Source: Neobacillus jeddahensis
GTDB taxonomy: Bacteria > Bacillota > Bacilli > Bacillales > Cytobacillaceae
NCBI RefSeq assembly: GCF_000612625.1
Contig: NZ_CCAS010000030.1
Span: forward strand, 1 to 51,708
DNA: 51,708 nt
Direction of reading: 5' to 3'
In this document: piece by piece, positions 9,028 to 18,762 of the stretch
How positions within the stretch are numbered: the stretch's first letter is position 1
Layout: each line of letters begins with the position of its first letter
Notes under the pieces: generated by a model
Database searches by the model: none
What the model saw: the letters and a program-made list of their open reading frames with translations, nothing else
What the model was told of the DNA's origin: nothing
Program-made: the position numbers and the translations under genes

Positions 9028-10986
9028 CTATTTATAGTCTATCTCATCAGATGGCTTATCTAAAAAGGAGTCTTCCTCTTTTTCTAGCTCATCTTTTTTG
9101 GTATTAATGTTTACCTTTACATCCTCTGTTTGTTTCGGACCAATCTTCACTTCATCTAAACGAACAGATGAATCTGGCATATGACCATGCTCAACCAAAT
9201 ATTTGATTTGTTCAGCCACGAGTGTTTCTACCTCTAGCAATGTCGTAGCGATGAGATTAAGCTTGTCACGATTTTCAGTAAGGATTTTTCTAGCTCGCTC
9301 ATAACATTCCTTAATAATGCTTTGAATTTCAAGATCGATTTCGTAGGCAATCGCATCAGAGTAATTCTGTTCATTATGAATGTCACGACCAAGGAAAACC
9401 TGACCGCCTTGCGCTTGACCGAATTGTAATGGTCCAAGCTTATCACTCATACCATATTCGGTTACCATCTTACGCGCAATACCAGTTGCACGTTGGAAGT
9501 CATTATGTGCGCCCGTACTTACTTCACCAAAAACGATTTCTTCAGCAACGCGTCCACCTAATAAACCAACAATTTTATCAAGTAATTCTGGCTTCGTCAT
9601 AAAGTAACGGTCTTCTCTTGGAAGCATGACGGCGTACCCACCAGCCTGACCACGAGGAACGATGGTTACTTTATGAACCATATCTGCCTCATCAAGCACT
9701 AAACCAATAACCGTATGGCCACCCTCATGGAAAGCAACAATCTTACGTTCCTTCTCGGAAATAACCCGGCTTTTCTTCGCTGGCCCGGCAATAACCCGGT
9801 CAGTTGCTTCATCAATATCTTCCATATCGATTTTCTTCTTATTGGTTCGAGCTGCCACTAGTGCTGCTTCATTTAATAAGTTTTCCAAATCTGCACCGGA
9901 AAAACCAGGTGTACGCATGGCGATATTTTTTAAGTTGACTGATTCATCTAATGGTTTATTACGAGCATGTACTTTTAGTACTGCCTCACGTCCAATTACA
10001 TCTGGACGATCAACCGTAATTTGACGATCAAAACGTCCTGGACGTAATAACGCAGGGTCAAGAATATCAGCACGGTTTGTTGCTGCAATGATAATAATTC
10101 CTTCATTTGCGCCAAAACCATCCATTTCAACTAACAATTGGTTCAAGGTTTGTTCACGTTCATCATGACCGCCACCTAGACCAGCACCACGCTGACGTCC
10201 AACGGCGTCAATTTCATCGATAAAAATGATACACGGAGCATTTTTCTTCGCGTTTTCAAATAAATCACGAACACGGGAGGCACCGACCCCAACAAACATT
10301 TCCACAAAATCAGAACCACTGATCGAGAAGAATGGTACGCCTGCTTCACCGGCAGTAGCCCGTGCTAGCAACGTTTTACCGGTTCCAGGAGGTCCTACAA
10401 GCAGGACGCCCTTTGGAATTCGAGCACCTAGTTCAGCATATCGACGAGGGTCTTTTAAGAACTCAACTACTTCAACCAATTCTGCTTTTTCTTCATCAGC
10501 ACCAGCTACATCTCTAAAACGAACCTTTTTCTTTTCATCGTTATAAAGTTTCGCCTTAGATTTACCAAAATTCATAACACGACTGCCGCCGCCTTGAGCT
10601 TGGTTTAACAAAAAGAAGAATAAAATAAAGATAATCACGAACGGAATAATGGAAGTAAAGAAGGTAACCCAGCCGCTTGTTTCTTTTGCCGGCATCACTT
10701 CCACTTTTGAGTCTGCTTTATCAATACGGTCAAGAATCTTCTCGCTGTTTGGAATGTAGGTTATGAACTTTTTACTCTTCGCTTCAAGTTCACCGCGAAC
10801 CTCATAAACCCCACGTTCTGGCTGCATAGAAAATGACTTCACTTCACCATTTTCTAATTGTGTAACAAACTTATCATATGAAATCTGATCTGTTGGTTCA
10901 TTGTTTCCATTGAAGAAACTCACCACGCCAATAATGACTAAAAATATCAATAAATAAAAGATGGTATTACGGAAAATCCGATTCAT
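9028..10986 (-). CDS. ftsH: ATP-dependent membrane zinc metalloprotease FtsH
   Basis: FtsH is a membrane-anchored hexameric AAA+ protease that degrades misfolded membrane proteins and regulators such as SpoVM and Spo0E-type proteins in Bacillus. Two transmembrane helices (about 7-25 and 108-127) bracket an extracytoplasmic domain. The AAA module has Walker A GPPGTGKT (198-205), Walker B IIFIDEID (about 253-260) and the SRH arginines. The zinc motif reads HEGGH (420-424), where most homologues have HEAGH. Length is 652, with an acidic charged tail. The ATG follows GGAGGAGG. It lies after hpt with its own candidate promoter. Confidence 0.98.
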   Translation of the reverse strand: MNRIFRNTIFYLLIFLVIIGVVSFFNGNNEPTDQISYDKFVTQLENGEVKSFSMQPERGVYEVRGELEAKSKKFITYIPNSEKILDRIDKADSKVEVMPAKETSGWVTFFTSIIPFVIIFILFFFLLNQAQGGGSRVMNFGKSKAKLYNDEKKKVRFRDVAGADEEKAELVEVVEFLKDPRRYAELGARIPKGVLLVGPPGTGKTLLARATAGEAGVPFFSISGSDFVEMFVGVGASRVRDLFENAKKNAPCIIFIDEIDAVGRQRGAGLGGGHDEREQTLNQLLVEMDGFGANEGIIIIAATNRADILDPALLRPGRFDRQITVDRPDVIGREAVLKVHARNKPLDESVNLKNIAMRTPGFSGADLENLLNEAALVAARTNKKKIDMEDIDEATDRVIAGPAKKSRVISEKERKIVAFHEGGHTVIGLVLDEADMVHKVTIVPRGQAGGYAVMLPREDRYFMTKPELLDKIVGLLGGRVAEEIVFGEVSTGAHNDFQRATGIARKMVTEYGMSDKLGPLQFGQAQGGQVFLGRDIHNEQNYSDAIAYEIDLEIQSIIKECYERARKILTENRDKLNLIATTLLEVETLVAEQIKYLVEHGHMPDSSVRLDEVKIGPKQTEDVKVNINTKKDELEKEEDSFLDKPSDEIDYK

Positions 10987-11021
10987 CTCTTACCTCCTCC
11001 CACGGGTAAAAACTATATTAA

Positions 11022-11050
11022 ATAGTATCATAGAAAATCTTACTAATTCA
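11022..11050 (-). promoter_or_regulatory. candidate ftsH promoter
   Basis: On the minus strand TTGAAT is followed after 16 bases by GATACT, about 35 to 65 bases upstream of the ftsH start in the gap after hpt. Both boxes match moderately. Confidence 0.4.
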
Positions 11051-11126
11051 AGGAATTACTCTCATTCGTAAGGGCTTTGAAGGACCTAAACCAATGGACG
11101 GAATGAGCCTTCTGTTGTGGTATTAC

Positions 11127-11675
11127 TTATTGATTATTGCTATAAACTTCTGGTTTTAACACGCCAATATATGGAAGGTTTCGATATTTTTCAATATAAT
11201 CCAATCCATACCCTACAACAAATTCATCAGGAACAATAAATCCTACATAATCTGCTTTAATCGCACTTTTTCTTCCAGTAGGTTTATCAAGTAAGGTAAC
11301 AATTTTGATTGATTTTGCCTTCCGGTAACGGAATAAATCCACTAAATAACTGAGGGTTAATCCACTATCGATAATATCCTCAATAATTAATATGTCCCTA
11401 CCTTCGACAGAAGTATCTAAATCCTTTAAGATTTTTACTTCGCCTGAAGAAACAAAGCCAGTACCATAACTAGAAACATCCATAAAGTCCATTTCAAGAT
11501 AGCAGTCCATGCGTTTTAGCAGGTCCGCCATAAAAGGCATAGCTCCCTTTAACACGCCAATCGCGAGTGGGAATCGATCTTTATACTCTTCTGTTAGTTC
11601 AGCCGCTAACACTTGGATCTTTTCTTGAATTTCTTCTTCTGATACTAAGACCTTTTCAATATCCTGATTCATCAT
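11127..11675 (-). CDS. hpt: hypoxanthine-guanine phosphoribosyltransferase
   Basis: The enzyme salvages hypoxanthine and guanine to IMP and GMP using PRPP. The 182-residue protein has the PRPP-binding loop [13 protein letters not shown] and the N-terminal [14 protein letters not shown] typical of the HGPRT type. The start follows AGGGGGC. It lies 24 bases after tilS, and the tilS-hpt-ftsH order is conserved in Bacillus. In that group TilS and HprT also act together as regulators of ftsH, a role I recall from B. subtilis and Listeria and cannot confirm here. Confidence 0.96.
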   Translation of the reverse strand: MMNQDIEKVLVSEEEIQEKIQVLAAELTEEYKDRFPLAIGVLKGAMPFMADLLKRMDCYLEMDFMDVSSYGTGFVSSGEVKILKDLDTSVEGRDILIIEDIIDSGLTLSYLVDLFRYRKAKSIKIVTLLDKPTGRKSAIKADYVGFIVPDEFVVGYGLDYIEKYRNLPYIGVLKPEVYSNNQ

Positions 11676-11699
11676 AAAAATGTGCCCCCTAGAAGATCA

Positions 11700-13085
11700 T
11701 TACTTATTATATGTGAGTTGAATATATTGTTTTGCAGATGCATCTATACCTTCGAAGGAAGATCTTTTCAGACCTGGTAACCAAATAATATCTTCTCGGT
11801 CTGTCACAACAGGCCAACTATCTCTGTCCTGTGCAGAAACCTTTTGATCAATAAAAATATCCTTTAATTTTTTCGATCCATGTGTTCCTTTCAACGTCAT
11901 TCGATCGCCTTTTTTCCTCGTACGGATGATAATCGGCCATTTAATACGGTTTGTATTAAAAACGGCTGTATTATGCCGGGTATCTGAAATTCCCTCATCT
12001 ATGAAATTTATACTTATGCTCTCTCCAGTTGGTAGTACAATCGTCCCAGGTTGATTTATTTCGAAATAATAGGGTTCAGCAGTTTGCTGATGGAATTGGA
12101 ACGATAACTGGAAATAGGAGCGAATAAGCTTCAATCCATTTGGGAAATCAAGTTTCCCTGAAGGCTCCGGATGATGAAGTAAGACAAAAACTTGATCGAT
12201 ATGTATAGCAGAAAGAGAAGCTGGTTTTTCCTTGTAAAGATAGTTTAATATTAGTTGAATACCTCTCCTTTGTAAAGGTAAAGGCATCATAAGAAATCTT
12301 TTGATGTCAATAGTAATTTTGTCATCTGCCCTTTTTGTCATGACTGTATTCAACCGTTCAACAGCTAATTCCTGAAGAAAGGCTTCATCACTTTGCAGTT
12401 CTTCACTAAACCGCTGAAAATGTTCATGAACATGACTATTTTCTGTCTTCAAAAAGGGTAGAACGTGTTTACGAAATCGATTTCTGCTATAAACACTTTT
12501 CTCATTACTTGGGTCTAACCGAGGTGTAAGATGATGTCTTTGACAATAATCTCGAATCTCATCCTTTGTGACGCCCAAAAATGGTCGAAAGATTGTACCC
12601 TCATGAAAGGGTCGTAAAAACGGAATGCCCGCTCGAGCTTTTCCACTACTTCCTCTTGTCAGCCGCATCAGCATGGTTTCTATCTGATCATCACCATGAT
12701 GGCCAAGTGCTAAATATGAGGCATCGTACTTTTTCATTACTTGTTGGTAAAAATCATATCTTACATCTCTACCTGCCACTTGAGAGCTTTTTCCTGTTGC
12801 TTCCATTATCTCTTTCACATTGATTTGGAGCATTTCGAAAGGAATTCGGTGTTGCTCACAAAAATCTTTGACGAACAGTGCATCTAAAAAGGACTCCTCT
12901 CCGCGGAACATATGATCAACATGTGCGACCACGATGGACAGCTTCCTTTTTTCTTTGTTCATAAGTAAGAAGTGGAGCAACGCTAAAGAATCCGGACCTC
13001 CTGACACACCTACTACGATTTTTTCGTCTTCGAGTTTGAACGAGTGACGGTTAAGAAATGACTCAACCTTTGGTTCCAACATCAT
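11700..13085 (-). CDS. tilS: tRNA(Ile)-lysidine synthase
   Basis: TilS converts cytidine 34 of the tRNA-Ile(CAU) anticodon to lysidine, so that it reads AUA. It is essential. The PP-loop ATP-binding motif SGGPDS is at about residues 28-33. The N-type ATP-pyrophosphatase domain (about 20-210) is followed by a linker and the TilS C-terminal domain (about 385-461, RKKGDRMTLKGTHGSKKLKDIF). Length is 461, normal for Bacillus. It is followed by hpt after 24 bases. The upstream gap to yabT contains an unexplained inverted repeat. Confidence 0.96.
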   Translation of the reverse strand: MMLEPKVESFLNRHSFKLEDEKIVVGVSGGPDSLALLHFLLMNKEKRKLSIVVAHVDHMFRGEESFLDALFVKDFCEQHRIPFEMLQINVKEIMEATGKSSQVAGRDVRYDFYQQVMKKYDASYLALGHHGDDQIETMLMRLTRGSSGKARAGIPFLRPFHEGTIFRPFLGVTKDEIRDYCQRHHLTPRLDPSNEKSVYSRNRFRKHVLPFLKTENSHVHEHFQRFSEELQSDEAFLQELAVERLNTVMTKRADDKITIDIKRFLMMPLPLQRRGIQLILNYLYKEKPASLSAIHIDQVFVLLHHPEPSGKLDFPNGLKLIRSYFQLSFQFHQQTAEPYYFEINQPGTIVLPTGESISINFIDEGISDTRHNTAVFNTNRIKWPIIIRTRKKGDRMTLKGTHGSKKLKDIFIDQKVSAQDRDSWPVVTDREDIIWLPGLKRSSFEGIDASAKQYIQLTYNK

Positions 13086-13131
13086 AATTGCACACTTTCT
13101 AAGGCATATTTTGTACCCATTTAAAAATTGA

Positions 13132-13182
13132 ATACCAATAGCTTACCACTTTTAAGAATAAACTATCAAAGTATTGGTATTG
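13132..13182. repeat. 10-bp perfect inverted repeat between yabT and tilS
   Basis: AATACCAATA at 13132-13141 and TATTGGTATT at 13173-13182 are exact reverse complements separated by 31 bases, within the 196-base gap. No T run follows on either strand, so it is not an obvious terminator. It could be an operator. Confidence 0.6.
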
Positions 13183-13281
13183 TAAATAAGTTAGAATTTT
13201 TTCCATTTTTATAGCAACCTTATTTAAATAAAGATAAAGCTTTCTATTAATACGGACCAACTAGCATTTAGTTTCATTTTA

Positions 13282-14289
13282 TTACGGTAAATTATTAAAA
13301 GTATACCAAGCATATAGTAAACCTAGAACAACAGCGATAAAGAAAAATTCCATCCACCCACTCTTTTTCTTCTTTCGTCGGTACGTCTGTCTTGTGACAG
13401 TTGCACTTTTCTTTGTGTTTTTTTGTTGCGTTTGTTTTAACGATTGGTTGCCTACCCCCGCGGTACGCGGGGAGATGGCCGGCTTTTCAACCATCGTATC
13501 CAATAAATCCGTTCTCATTTGCCGGGCATTTGCGTAATCTCCCTGCAGTGCTTTAACGATGACCTTTTCAACCTTCAATAGCTCTGGCTTTTGGCGAATG
13601 GCCTCTTTTAATTGCTTAAGTCCACCAATCGTTTTGGTAAAACGTTTTGGATAGGCGGTGTTAATCATAATCATCGCAACGGCAAATAAATCATAAGACG
13701 GTTCTGCCTTTCTTGTCCCTAAACCCCAATAGCCTCTGTCATAAAACTCGGTAAATTCCTTAATTGCCCTTCCTTGTATGGTCGTTCCGCCCACATCGAT
13801 GCACCTTATTTTAGGTGGAGGACCCGTCACAATGAGATTTTCTGGTTTTAAATCACCAAACACCCATCCTGTTGCATGAAGAAGATCCAAATCATTGAGC
13901 AGCTGCAAAAATAAAACACTTGTCCATGATTTCCCCTTCATTTGAATAAAAGCAAGAAACTCCGGACCTTGAATATATTCCATTACATAAAAAGAGATTC
14001 GTCCTCCATTACTTTGCCAATCATCGACATCAAGCAAAGAAGGTCCGAGGGAGTGTCCCTGGACCTTTGCAAAGGATTTTAACACATTGACCTCTGAGGT
14101 GATTGACATACCGTTATCACTCATTTTCAAAGCAACATGAGTATTTTTATGCTTGGCAAGGTAAACGACCCCGTTTGCACCAAATCCTAGTTCCTTTATG
14201 ATCGTATAGGTTTGTGAATGCCATTTTCCAGTTATACTTGTCCCGGGACTTACTTTACATTGACTCTTCAAAGTATGATTCATCATCAC
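13282..14289 (-). CDS. yabT: YabT-like membrane-anchored serine/threonine protein kinase
   Basis: This is a Hanks-type kinase with a glycine-rich loop (GFGANGVVY, 35-43), the VALK lysine (about K55), a catalytic aspartate in FGDLKPEN (about D146) and a DFG-equivalent reading DVG (about D165). A basic linker (RRKKKKSG) precedes one C-terminal transmembrane helix (about 312-330), so the kinase faces the cytoplasm. B. subtilis YabT is a sporulation kinase activated by DNA binding that phosphorylates RecA. The same role is inferred here. Its start overlaps the end of yabS by 35 bases. It is 335 residues long. Confidence 0.9.
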   Translation of the reverse strand: MMMNHTLKSQCKVSPGTSITGKWHSQTYTIIKELGFGANGVVYLAKHKNTHVALKMSDNGMSITSEVNVLKSFAKVQGHSLGPSLLDVDDWQSNGGRISFYVMEYIQGPEFLAFIQMKGKSWTSVLFLQLLNDLDLLHATGWVFGDLKPENLIVTGPPPKIRCIDVGGTTIQGRAIKEFTEFYDRGYWGLGTRKAEPSYDLFAVAMIMINTAYPKRFTKTIGGLKQLKEAIRQKPELLKVEKVIVKALQGDYANARQMRTDLLDTMVEKPAISPRTAGVGNQSLKQTQQKNTKKSATVTRQTYRRKKKKSGWMEFFFIAVVLGLLYAWYTFNNLP

Positions 14290-14992
14290 GTGAAAGTAGA
14301 CTCCTTAATGATGGTTTTTGATTAAACGCTGACAAGGCTGTTTTTAGTGCCGGTCCCGTTGGGGTAATCCCGCCTGTCGACAACTGCGAAAATACGCTTG
14401 TCAAAACTTGTAACTTCGGTGTCCAATCCAGCAATTTTTCGACATCATTCTTTTTCCCGGGAAATACGTAAACAGAAAATTGATTATCACCTGAACGAGC
14501 GTTTAAGCTTAGAGATAAATCAAGGAGCGCCTCTTTAACCGTTGGAAGCTTATGCTTCATGCTGGCACTTGTATCGACAAGAATCAACACTTCTAATTCG
14601 ACAGTTTCTCCTAATTCATCCACGACCTCCATGACTTCCCCACGTTTCTCTGGTGGTAAATCTTCCATTGTTTGTGACCGTCCCAATATTTCCTGAAGTT
14701 GACGGTTCACGACACCTTGAATGGTTTGATTCATGGCCTTACGGGTGACCATTTGAACAGTTTGCGAGAGCCGCTCTGCATAGACGATCTGACTGACTCC
14801 GCCACCCGACATGGCAATCCCTTCAATTTCGGTTATTCCCTTTTCATCAATCACGTCCTGCTCCATTACCCCAATGACATTTACCGTAATCCCTTGTTCA
14901 TTTGCAAGTGCAGCCATGGCAATGGGGTCGTCTCCTTGGTTTGAGCACCCATCAGTAATCAGTAATATTTGCCGTATTTTCCCTGTGTACAT
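14255..14992 (-). CDS. yabS: von Willebrand factor A domain protein (YabS)
   Basis: The protein of 245 residues has two VWA-like stretches. The N-terminal ILLITDGCSNQG is one. A MIDAS signature DTSAS lies mid-protein with downstream TPTGPAL. Such domains bind a metal and protein ligands. The function is not established. The ATG at 14992 follows GGAGGGAG, while an upstream in-frame ATG lacks a good site. It lies between spoIIE and yabT, a conserved order suggesting a sporulation-linked role together with the kinase. A two-gene yabS-yabT unit is likely because they overlap. Confidence 0.85.
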   Translation of the reverse strand: MYTGKIRQILLITDGCSNQGDDPIAMAALANEQGITVNVIGVMEQDVIDEKGITEIEGIAMSGGGVSQIVYAERLSQTVQMVTRKAMNQTIQGVVNRQLQEILGRSQTMEDLPPEKRGEVMEVVDELGETVELEVLILVDTSASMKHKLPTVKEALLDLSLSLNARSGDNQFSVYVFPGKKNDVEKLLDWTPKLQVLTSVFSQLSTGGITPTGPALKTALSAFNQKPSLRSLLSRDDESYFEESM

Positions 14993-15085
14993 AACCTTCT
15001 CCCTCCACTTCATGTATTGGTACCATTTTCGACGTGTTCAAGGTGATTTATACATATTTACGGGAAGACCGTGCAAAATAATCAG

Positions 15086-17560
15086 TTAAGCCTGGCGCTT
15101 TAGTTTATGAATCGGAATGGTCGCCCACTTTGGTGTATTATGCTTGATCTTCGCAACCGTCACAGTCATATCATCATCAATTAATCCGGACCGCGAGCGA
15201 ATGACCTCCTCCATTATTAAATCCGCTACCTCTTGTGGATCATCTGTTTCTAATTCTTGTACCTTGCGCTTCATCCATAAATCATAATTTTCCACATGCT
15301 TTGGTCCTTCAAACACCCCATCGCTCATCATAATCAGCAAATCCTCTGCTTTTAATTGCTCGCTCACGACATCTACCTCAAACTCTTGGAGAATTCCCAT
15401 TGGCAAATTACTGGCCTGAATTTTAATGACTTTATTTCCCCGTTTGATAAAGCTCGGGGTGGAGCCAATCTTCAGGAATTTCGCTGAAGCATTTTTCAAG
15501 TCAATCATCGCTAAATCTAATGTGGAAAAAATCTCATCTGTCGTTCGAAGTGAGAGAATGGAATTCACTGATTTAATCGCGACCTTTTCTTCTATACCTG
15601 ATTGTAGTATTTTTTGCAGTAGCTTAAGTGTCTCTTTACTTTCATAATGGGCCCTTTCCCCATTGCCCATTCCGTCACTAATCGCAATCGCATACTTTCC
15701 TAAGCCAAGTTCAATCGTCGAGAAGCTATCTCCTGATATTAAGCCGCCATCCTTAGCTGCATGGGCTACCCCTGTCTCAACTGTAAAGGCCTTGGATGAT
15801 CGGAAGGTAACCTGACACTGTCCGTGTGGGACGGTAGCGCATTCCTCCTTGTTGACGATAATCGTTTCTCCAAGAATATCGGATAGCATTGGGGCAATTA
15901 ACTTTTCACACTCACCGTGGCCATTACAGAAAGGGACCGCCATTTCAATATCAACATTTCCTTGTTCGAGACTATAGATTTCTACCTGTTCAATATGGAT
16001 GCCAAACTCTTGGATGGCCTCCATGATTTGCTCTTCCTGCTTGTGATGATTCTCCCTTTCACGCTGAATCTCCTTTGCGAAGTTATCCATGACTTCCGAT
16101 ACACCTTGTAGTTGTTCTGCCACTAGTTTTCTACTTTCCCGTACTTGCTTCTTTAATCGTTGATTGGCTTGGAAAAAGGTTAATTCTTGTCCAATGGTTT
16201 CATAGACTTTTTTAGATCGGGTGCAATGCTTTTCCCATTCCCGAGATAGCCTTAATGAGACATTCCCATCATTTTGATCCATTTCATGAATAATATCTTC
16301 AAGGTAGGCATAGGTTGTATTAAAATTCTTTGCCCAGCATTGTTCCTTTTTAAAGCAAGTTTGGCACGTTCGTTCCGTAACATTGCTCATAAAGTAATCC
16401 ATTTCCCGTTTGTCATCCTCTTCCTCCGGCATCACTTCCATTTGCGAAAAACTTTTCGAGAGAGCATCGAACACGCCTGAAAATTGTGAAACCCGCTGCG
16501 CTGTCACATCGCGCATTTTGCGCATATATTTTTGCTGCTCAGCTGTAAACTCAGGTGTACCAGGAATATATTTTGCTAATCTAGAAGTTAACGCTTGTGG
16601 TGTTAAGAGGAAGAGAAAGATCGCGGCTGAGCTCTCCAATACCGTTTGTAGGATCGAGCCTCCACCCTCCCCATACATACCAATCAACAGGGTCGCGATA
16701 AATAACCCAATGGAGACGCCTATCTTTTTCCCTTCCTTCAATAAGCCGCCAAGCACCCCCGAAAAGGCTAATAGACTCATATGATAAAAACTTGAGACAC
16801 TGGCAAGACTGAAGATTAACCCTGTTACTACCCCCACGGTGGAGCCGATTGTAGCCCCGGCAATAAAGGAGAAAACTAATACCAAATATCTTGACATAAT
16901 ATGTTCAATCGACAAATCATAAACCTTCCAGCCGATCGTTCCCGACAAAATAGAAGCAAGCATGATGATTAAACAAACAATTTCTTCTGTTTTTAAAAGC
17001 TGCCTGCGTTTATGGAACGTCAACAGGGGTATGCTTTGTAAAAAAATTAGCGTCAATATAAATGCTAGACTTGCTTGAACGCCGACCATTAGTAAATCAT
17101 ATAAGGTCAGTTGGTTAGATAAAATAAAGGACTCTGCCAGCTTCCCTACACCAAGAATAATTCCGACGAAAAATGGCAAAGAGCGCATTTCATTTGTCAG
17201 CCATTTTTGGCTTATTCGGAAAATCACTAAAAATAACACAGTGTCAATAAAGGTAAAGGCAGCATTGCCCAGTGAAATAGTTGCTGACCCAACAATCAGG
17301 CCGATCAATGCAAGAGGGGCCCGGTCTCTTTTGATTAAATAGACGGAGGCAAAGAAAGGAAGACAAAATGGGGTTAACTTCGCCAAAATTAAGGCTCGTC
17401 CAAGCAGAAAGCCCACTAACAGTAAGAGATAACCCTTTTTTATAAAAAAGGACTCAAGCATGAATTGAATTTTCTTTAGTCCTCTCCCCATATCCCACTT
17501 AGAAGAATGAAGGCTGACTTCTCCGACCGGCTCTATGAAACTCACGTTTGTCTTTTCCAT
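15086..17560 (-). CDS. spoIIE: stage II sporulation protein E, PP2C phosphatase
   Basis: SpoIIE dephosphorylates SpoIIAA and so releases sigma-F in the forespore. It also interacts with FtsZ at the polar septum. The 824-residue protein has a polytopic N-terminus (about ten helices, residues 40-330). A central regulatory region is rich in coiled coil and cysteines (CQTCFKKEQC). The C-terminal PP2C domain shows SDGMGNGE (D629), MSDG (about D747) and DDDMTV (about 795-798) as metal ligands. The ATG follows GGGAGTG. The promoter has the 21-bp spacing typical of a Spo0A-activated gene. Confidence 0.98.
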   Translation of the reverse strand: MEKTNVSFIEPVGEVSLHSSKWDMGRGLKKIQFMLESFFIKKGYLLLLVGFLLGRALILAKLTPFCLPFFASVYLIKRDRAPLALIGLIVGSATISLGNAAFTFIDTVLFLVIFRISQKWLTNEMRSLPFFVGIILGVGKLAESFILSNQLTLYDLLMVGVQASLAFILTLIFLQSIPLLTFHKRRQLLKTEEIVCLIIMLASILSGTIGWKVYDLSIEHIMSRYLVLVFSFIAGATIGSTVGVVTGLIFSLASVSSFYHMSLLAFSGVLGGLLKEGKKIGVSIGLFIATLLIGMYGEGGGSILQTVLESSAAIFLFLLTPQALTSRLAKYIPGTPEFTAEQQKYMRKMRDVTAQRVSQFSGVFDALSKSFSQMEVMPEEEDDKREMDYFMSNVTERTCQTCFKKEQCWAKNFNTTYAYLEDIIHEMDQNDGNVSLRLSREWEKHCTRSKKVYETIGQELTFFQANQRLKKQVRESRKLVAEQLQGVSEVMDNFAKEIQRERENHHKQEEQIMEAIQEFGIHIEQVEIYSLEQGNVDIEMAVPFCNGHGECEKLIAPMLSDILGETIIVNKEECATVPHGQCQVTFRSSKAFTVETGVAHAAKDGGLISGDSFSTIELGLGKYAIAISDGMGNGERAHYESKETLKLLQKILQSGIEEKVAIKSVNSILSLRTTDEIFSTLDLAMIDLKNASAKFLKIGSTPSFIKRGNKVIKIQASNLPMGILQEFEVDVVSEQLKAEDLLIMMSDGVFEGPKHVENYDLWMKRKVQELETDDPQEVADLIMEEVIRSRSGLIDDDMTVTVAKIKHNTPKWATIPIHKLKRQA

Positions 17561-17595
17561 AAATCACACTCCCTATTCTTTTATCGTTGCCCACT

Positions 17596-17661
17596 ATTAT
17601 AATTTCTATTGGTTTAGAAGTTTGTCAAAATAGTGAACATATTCTAAAAATCGTTCGACGG
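17596..17661 (-). promoter_or_regulatory. spoIIE promoter, 21-bp spacing, with Spo0A box
   Basis: On the minus strand TTGACA (17623-17628) and TATAAT (17596-17601) are perfect hexamers separated by 21 bases, far from the optimum of 17. A Spo0A-type motif CGTCGAA lies upstream at 17654-17660. This is the architecture known for B. subtilis spoIIE, where Spo0A~P activates a poorly spaced sigma-A promoter. Confidence 0.85.
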
Positions 17662-17749
17662 TTTCCACTATATTCAACCAAATAATATCGAATAACAGGG
17701 AAAAGACAGTAGCTCTAGCCAGTTTGCAAACCCAAAACTCAATTGAACA

Positions 17750-17783
17750 CAAAAAAGACAAGTCAATGTCGACTTGTCTTCTA
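17750..17783 (-). terminator. yabR terminator
   Basis: A perfect 10-bp stem AAGACAAGTC/GACTTGTCTT with a 6-base loop is followed on the minus strand by TTTTTTG. It separates yabR from spoIIE. Confidence 0.9.
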
Positions 17784-17832
17784 CTATTGTTTAAAGTGAA
17801 ACCTGCTATATCGATGAATAGTGTGCAGCAAG

Positions 17833-18270
17833 TTAACCCCGTCTAGCTCCTCTTCCTCCACGCTTGGACTCTGTGTTTCGCTTTAAGGAAGTTAAACGAT
17901 CCTCGCTATCTTTTAGGAATTTTGCCATTTTTGATTCAAAATTTTCTGGTCTAGCGTTATTACGGTCGTTTGGTCTACCTTGACGAGGGCGTTGTGAATG
18001 TGAGTTCGAATATTGTTTCCGTTCAGGCTCTGGTCGATCTTTTGCCTTCTTAATCGATAGCCCTATCTTCCCATCTTTCTCAACATTAAGGACTTTTACT
18101 TCCACTTGGTCACCGACCTTTAAATGGTCATTGATATCCTTCACATAATTATCAGCAACCTCACTGATGTGAACAAGTCCAGTTGAGCCATCTGGCAGCT
18201 CCACAAACGCTCCGAAATTTGTAATTCCTGTTACCTTTCCTTGTAACTTGCTGCCTACTTCAATTGACAT
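17833..18270 (-). CDS. yabR: S1-domain RNA-binding protein (YabR)
   Basis: The 145-residue protein begins with one S1 domain (about residues 2-70, GKVTGITNFGAFVELPDGSTGLVHISEVA). A basic, disordered tail rich in Arg, Asn and Gly follows, ending RGGRGARRG. It presumably binds RNA or the ribosome, and the precise role is unknown. I chose the ATG at 18270 because TAAGGAGG lies upstream, while a longer in-frame reading has no ribosome site. It is the last gene of the yabP-yabQ-divIC-yabR run and is followed by a strong terminator. Unlike in B. subtilis, I see no tRNA genes after it. Confidence 0.9.
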   Translation of the reverse strand: MSIEVGSKLQGKVTGITNFGAFVELPDGSTGLVHISEVADNYVKDINDHLKVGDQVEVKVLNVEKDGKIGLSIKKAKDRPEPERKQYSNSHSQRPRQGRPNDRNNARPENFESKMAKFLKDSEDRLTSLKRNTESKRGGRGARRG

Positions 18271-18363
18271 AAAAAGAATGTTCCTCCTTAAAATGTAAAA
18301 AATCAATCTTACTCTATATTATACAGAAAGTAAAAATTCAGTGTCAATAACTCGTGAAGTTGT

Positions 18364-18747
18364 TCAATTTTCCTGCTTTTCGTCAGGAATATTAAAAATA
18401 ATTTCATTCTTTTCCGAGAAAAAGTACTCTTTCCTTGCCAGCTTTCCAATGTAATCATCATCATTTAACTTAAGGATATCCTCATTCAGAATATCCTGCT
18501 GCTTTTTAAGATCAGCAAGCTGATGATCAAGCTGTTTCTTTTTTGCTATCTTTGCCTCGAGTTTAGCGGTCTGGGAAATGTTACTTGAAATCATAAGATA
18601 AGCTAGTACAACAGCAAAGACAAGAAATAATGATAATCGTCTCATCAATAATTTTCTTTTCCTGGCTGAAGCAATTTCCGCATATTCCTGCTGCTCGACA
18701 TAGGTGGTCTGGATCTTAGATACATTTTTTTTCCGTTCTGCACCCAT
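18364..18747 (-). CDS. divIC: cell-division protein DivIC (FtsB-like)
   Basis: DivIC is a bitopic septum protein that forms a complex with FtsL and DivIB and helps activate septal peptidoglycan synthesis. The 127-residue protein has a basic cytoplasmic N-terminus and one transmembrane helix (about 38-55, LSLFLVFAVVLAYLMI). A leucine-rich extracellular coiled coil (about 60-95) and a short acidic tail follow. It lies 15 bases after yabQ and starts after GGAGGGG. It is essential in B. subtilis. Confidence 0.94.
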   Translation of the reverse strand: MGAERKKNVSKIQTTYVEQQEYAEIASARKRKLLMRRLSLFLVFAVVLAYLMISSNISQTAKLEAKIAKKKQLDHQLADLKKQQDILNEDILKLNDDDYIGKLARKEYFFSEKNEIIFNIPDEKQEN

Positions 18748-18762
18748 TTCCCTTCCCCTCCT

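Noticed and set aside
16410..16784. 124-codon plus-strand frame inside spoIIE
   Set aside because: Antisense shadow of the spoIIE central region without a ribosome site.
17561..17832. tRNA genes expected between yabR and spoIIE by comparison with B. subtilis
   Set aside because: No cloverleaf or TTCGA-type T-arm found; the gap holds only the yabR terminator and the spoIIE promoter.
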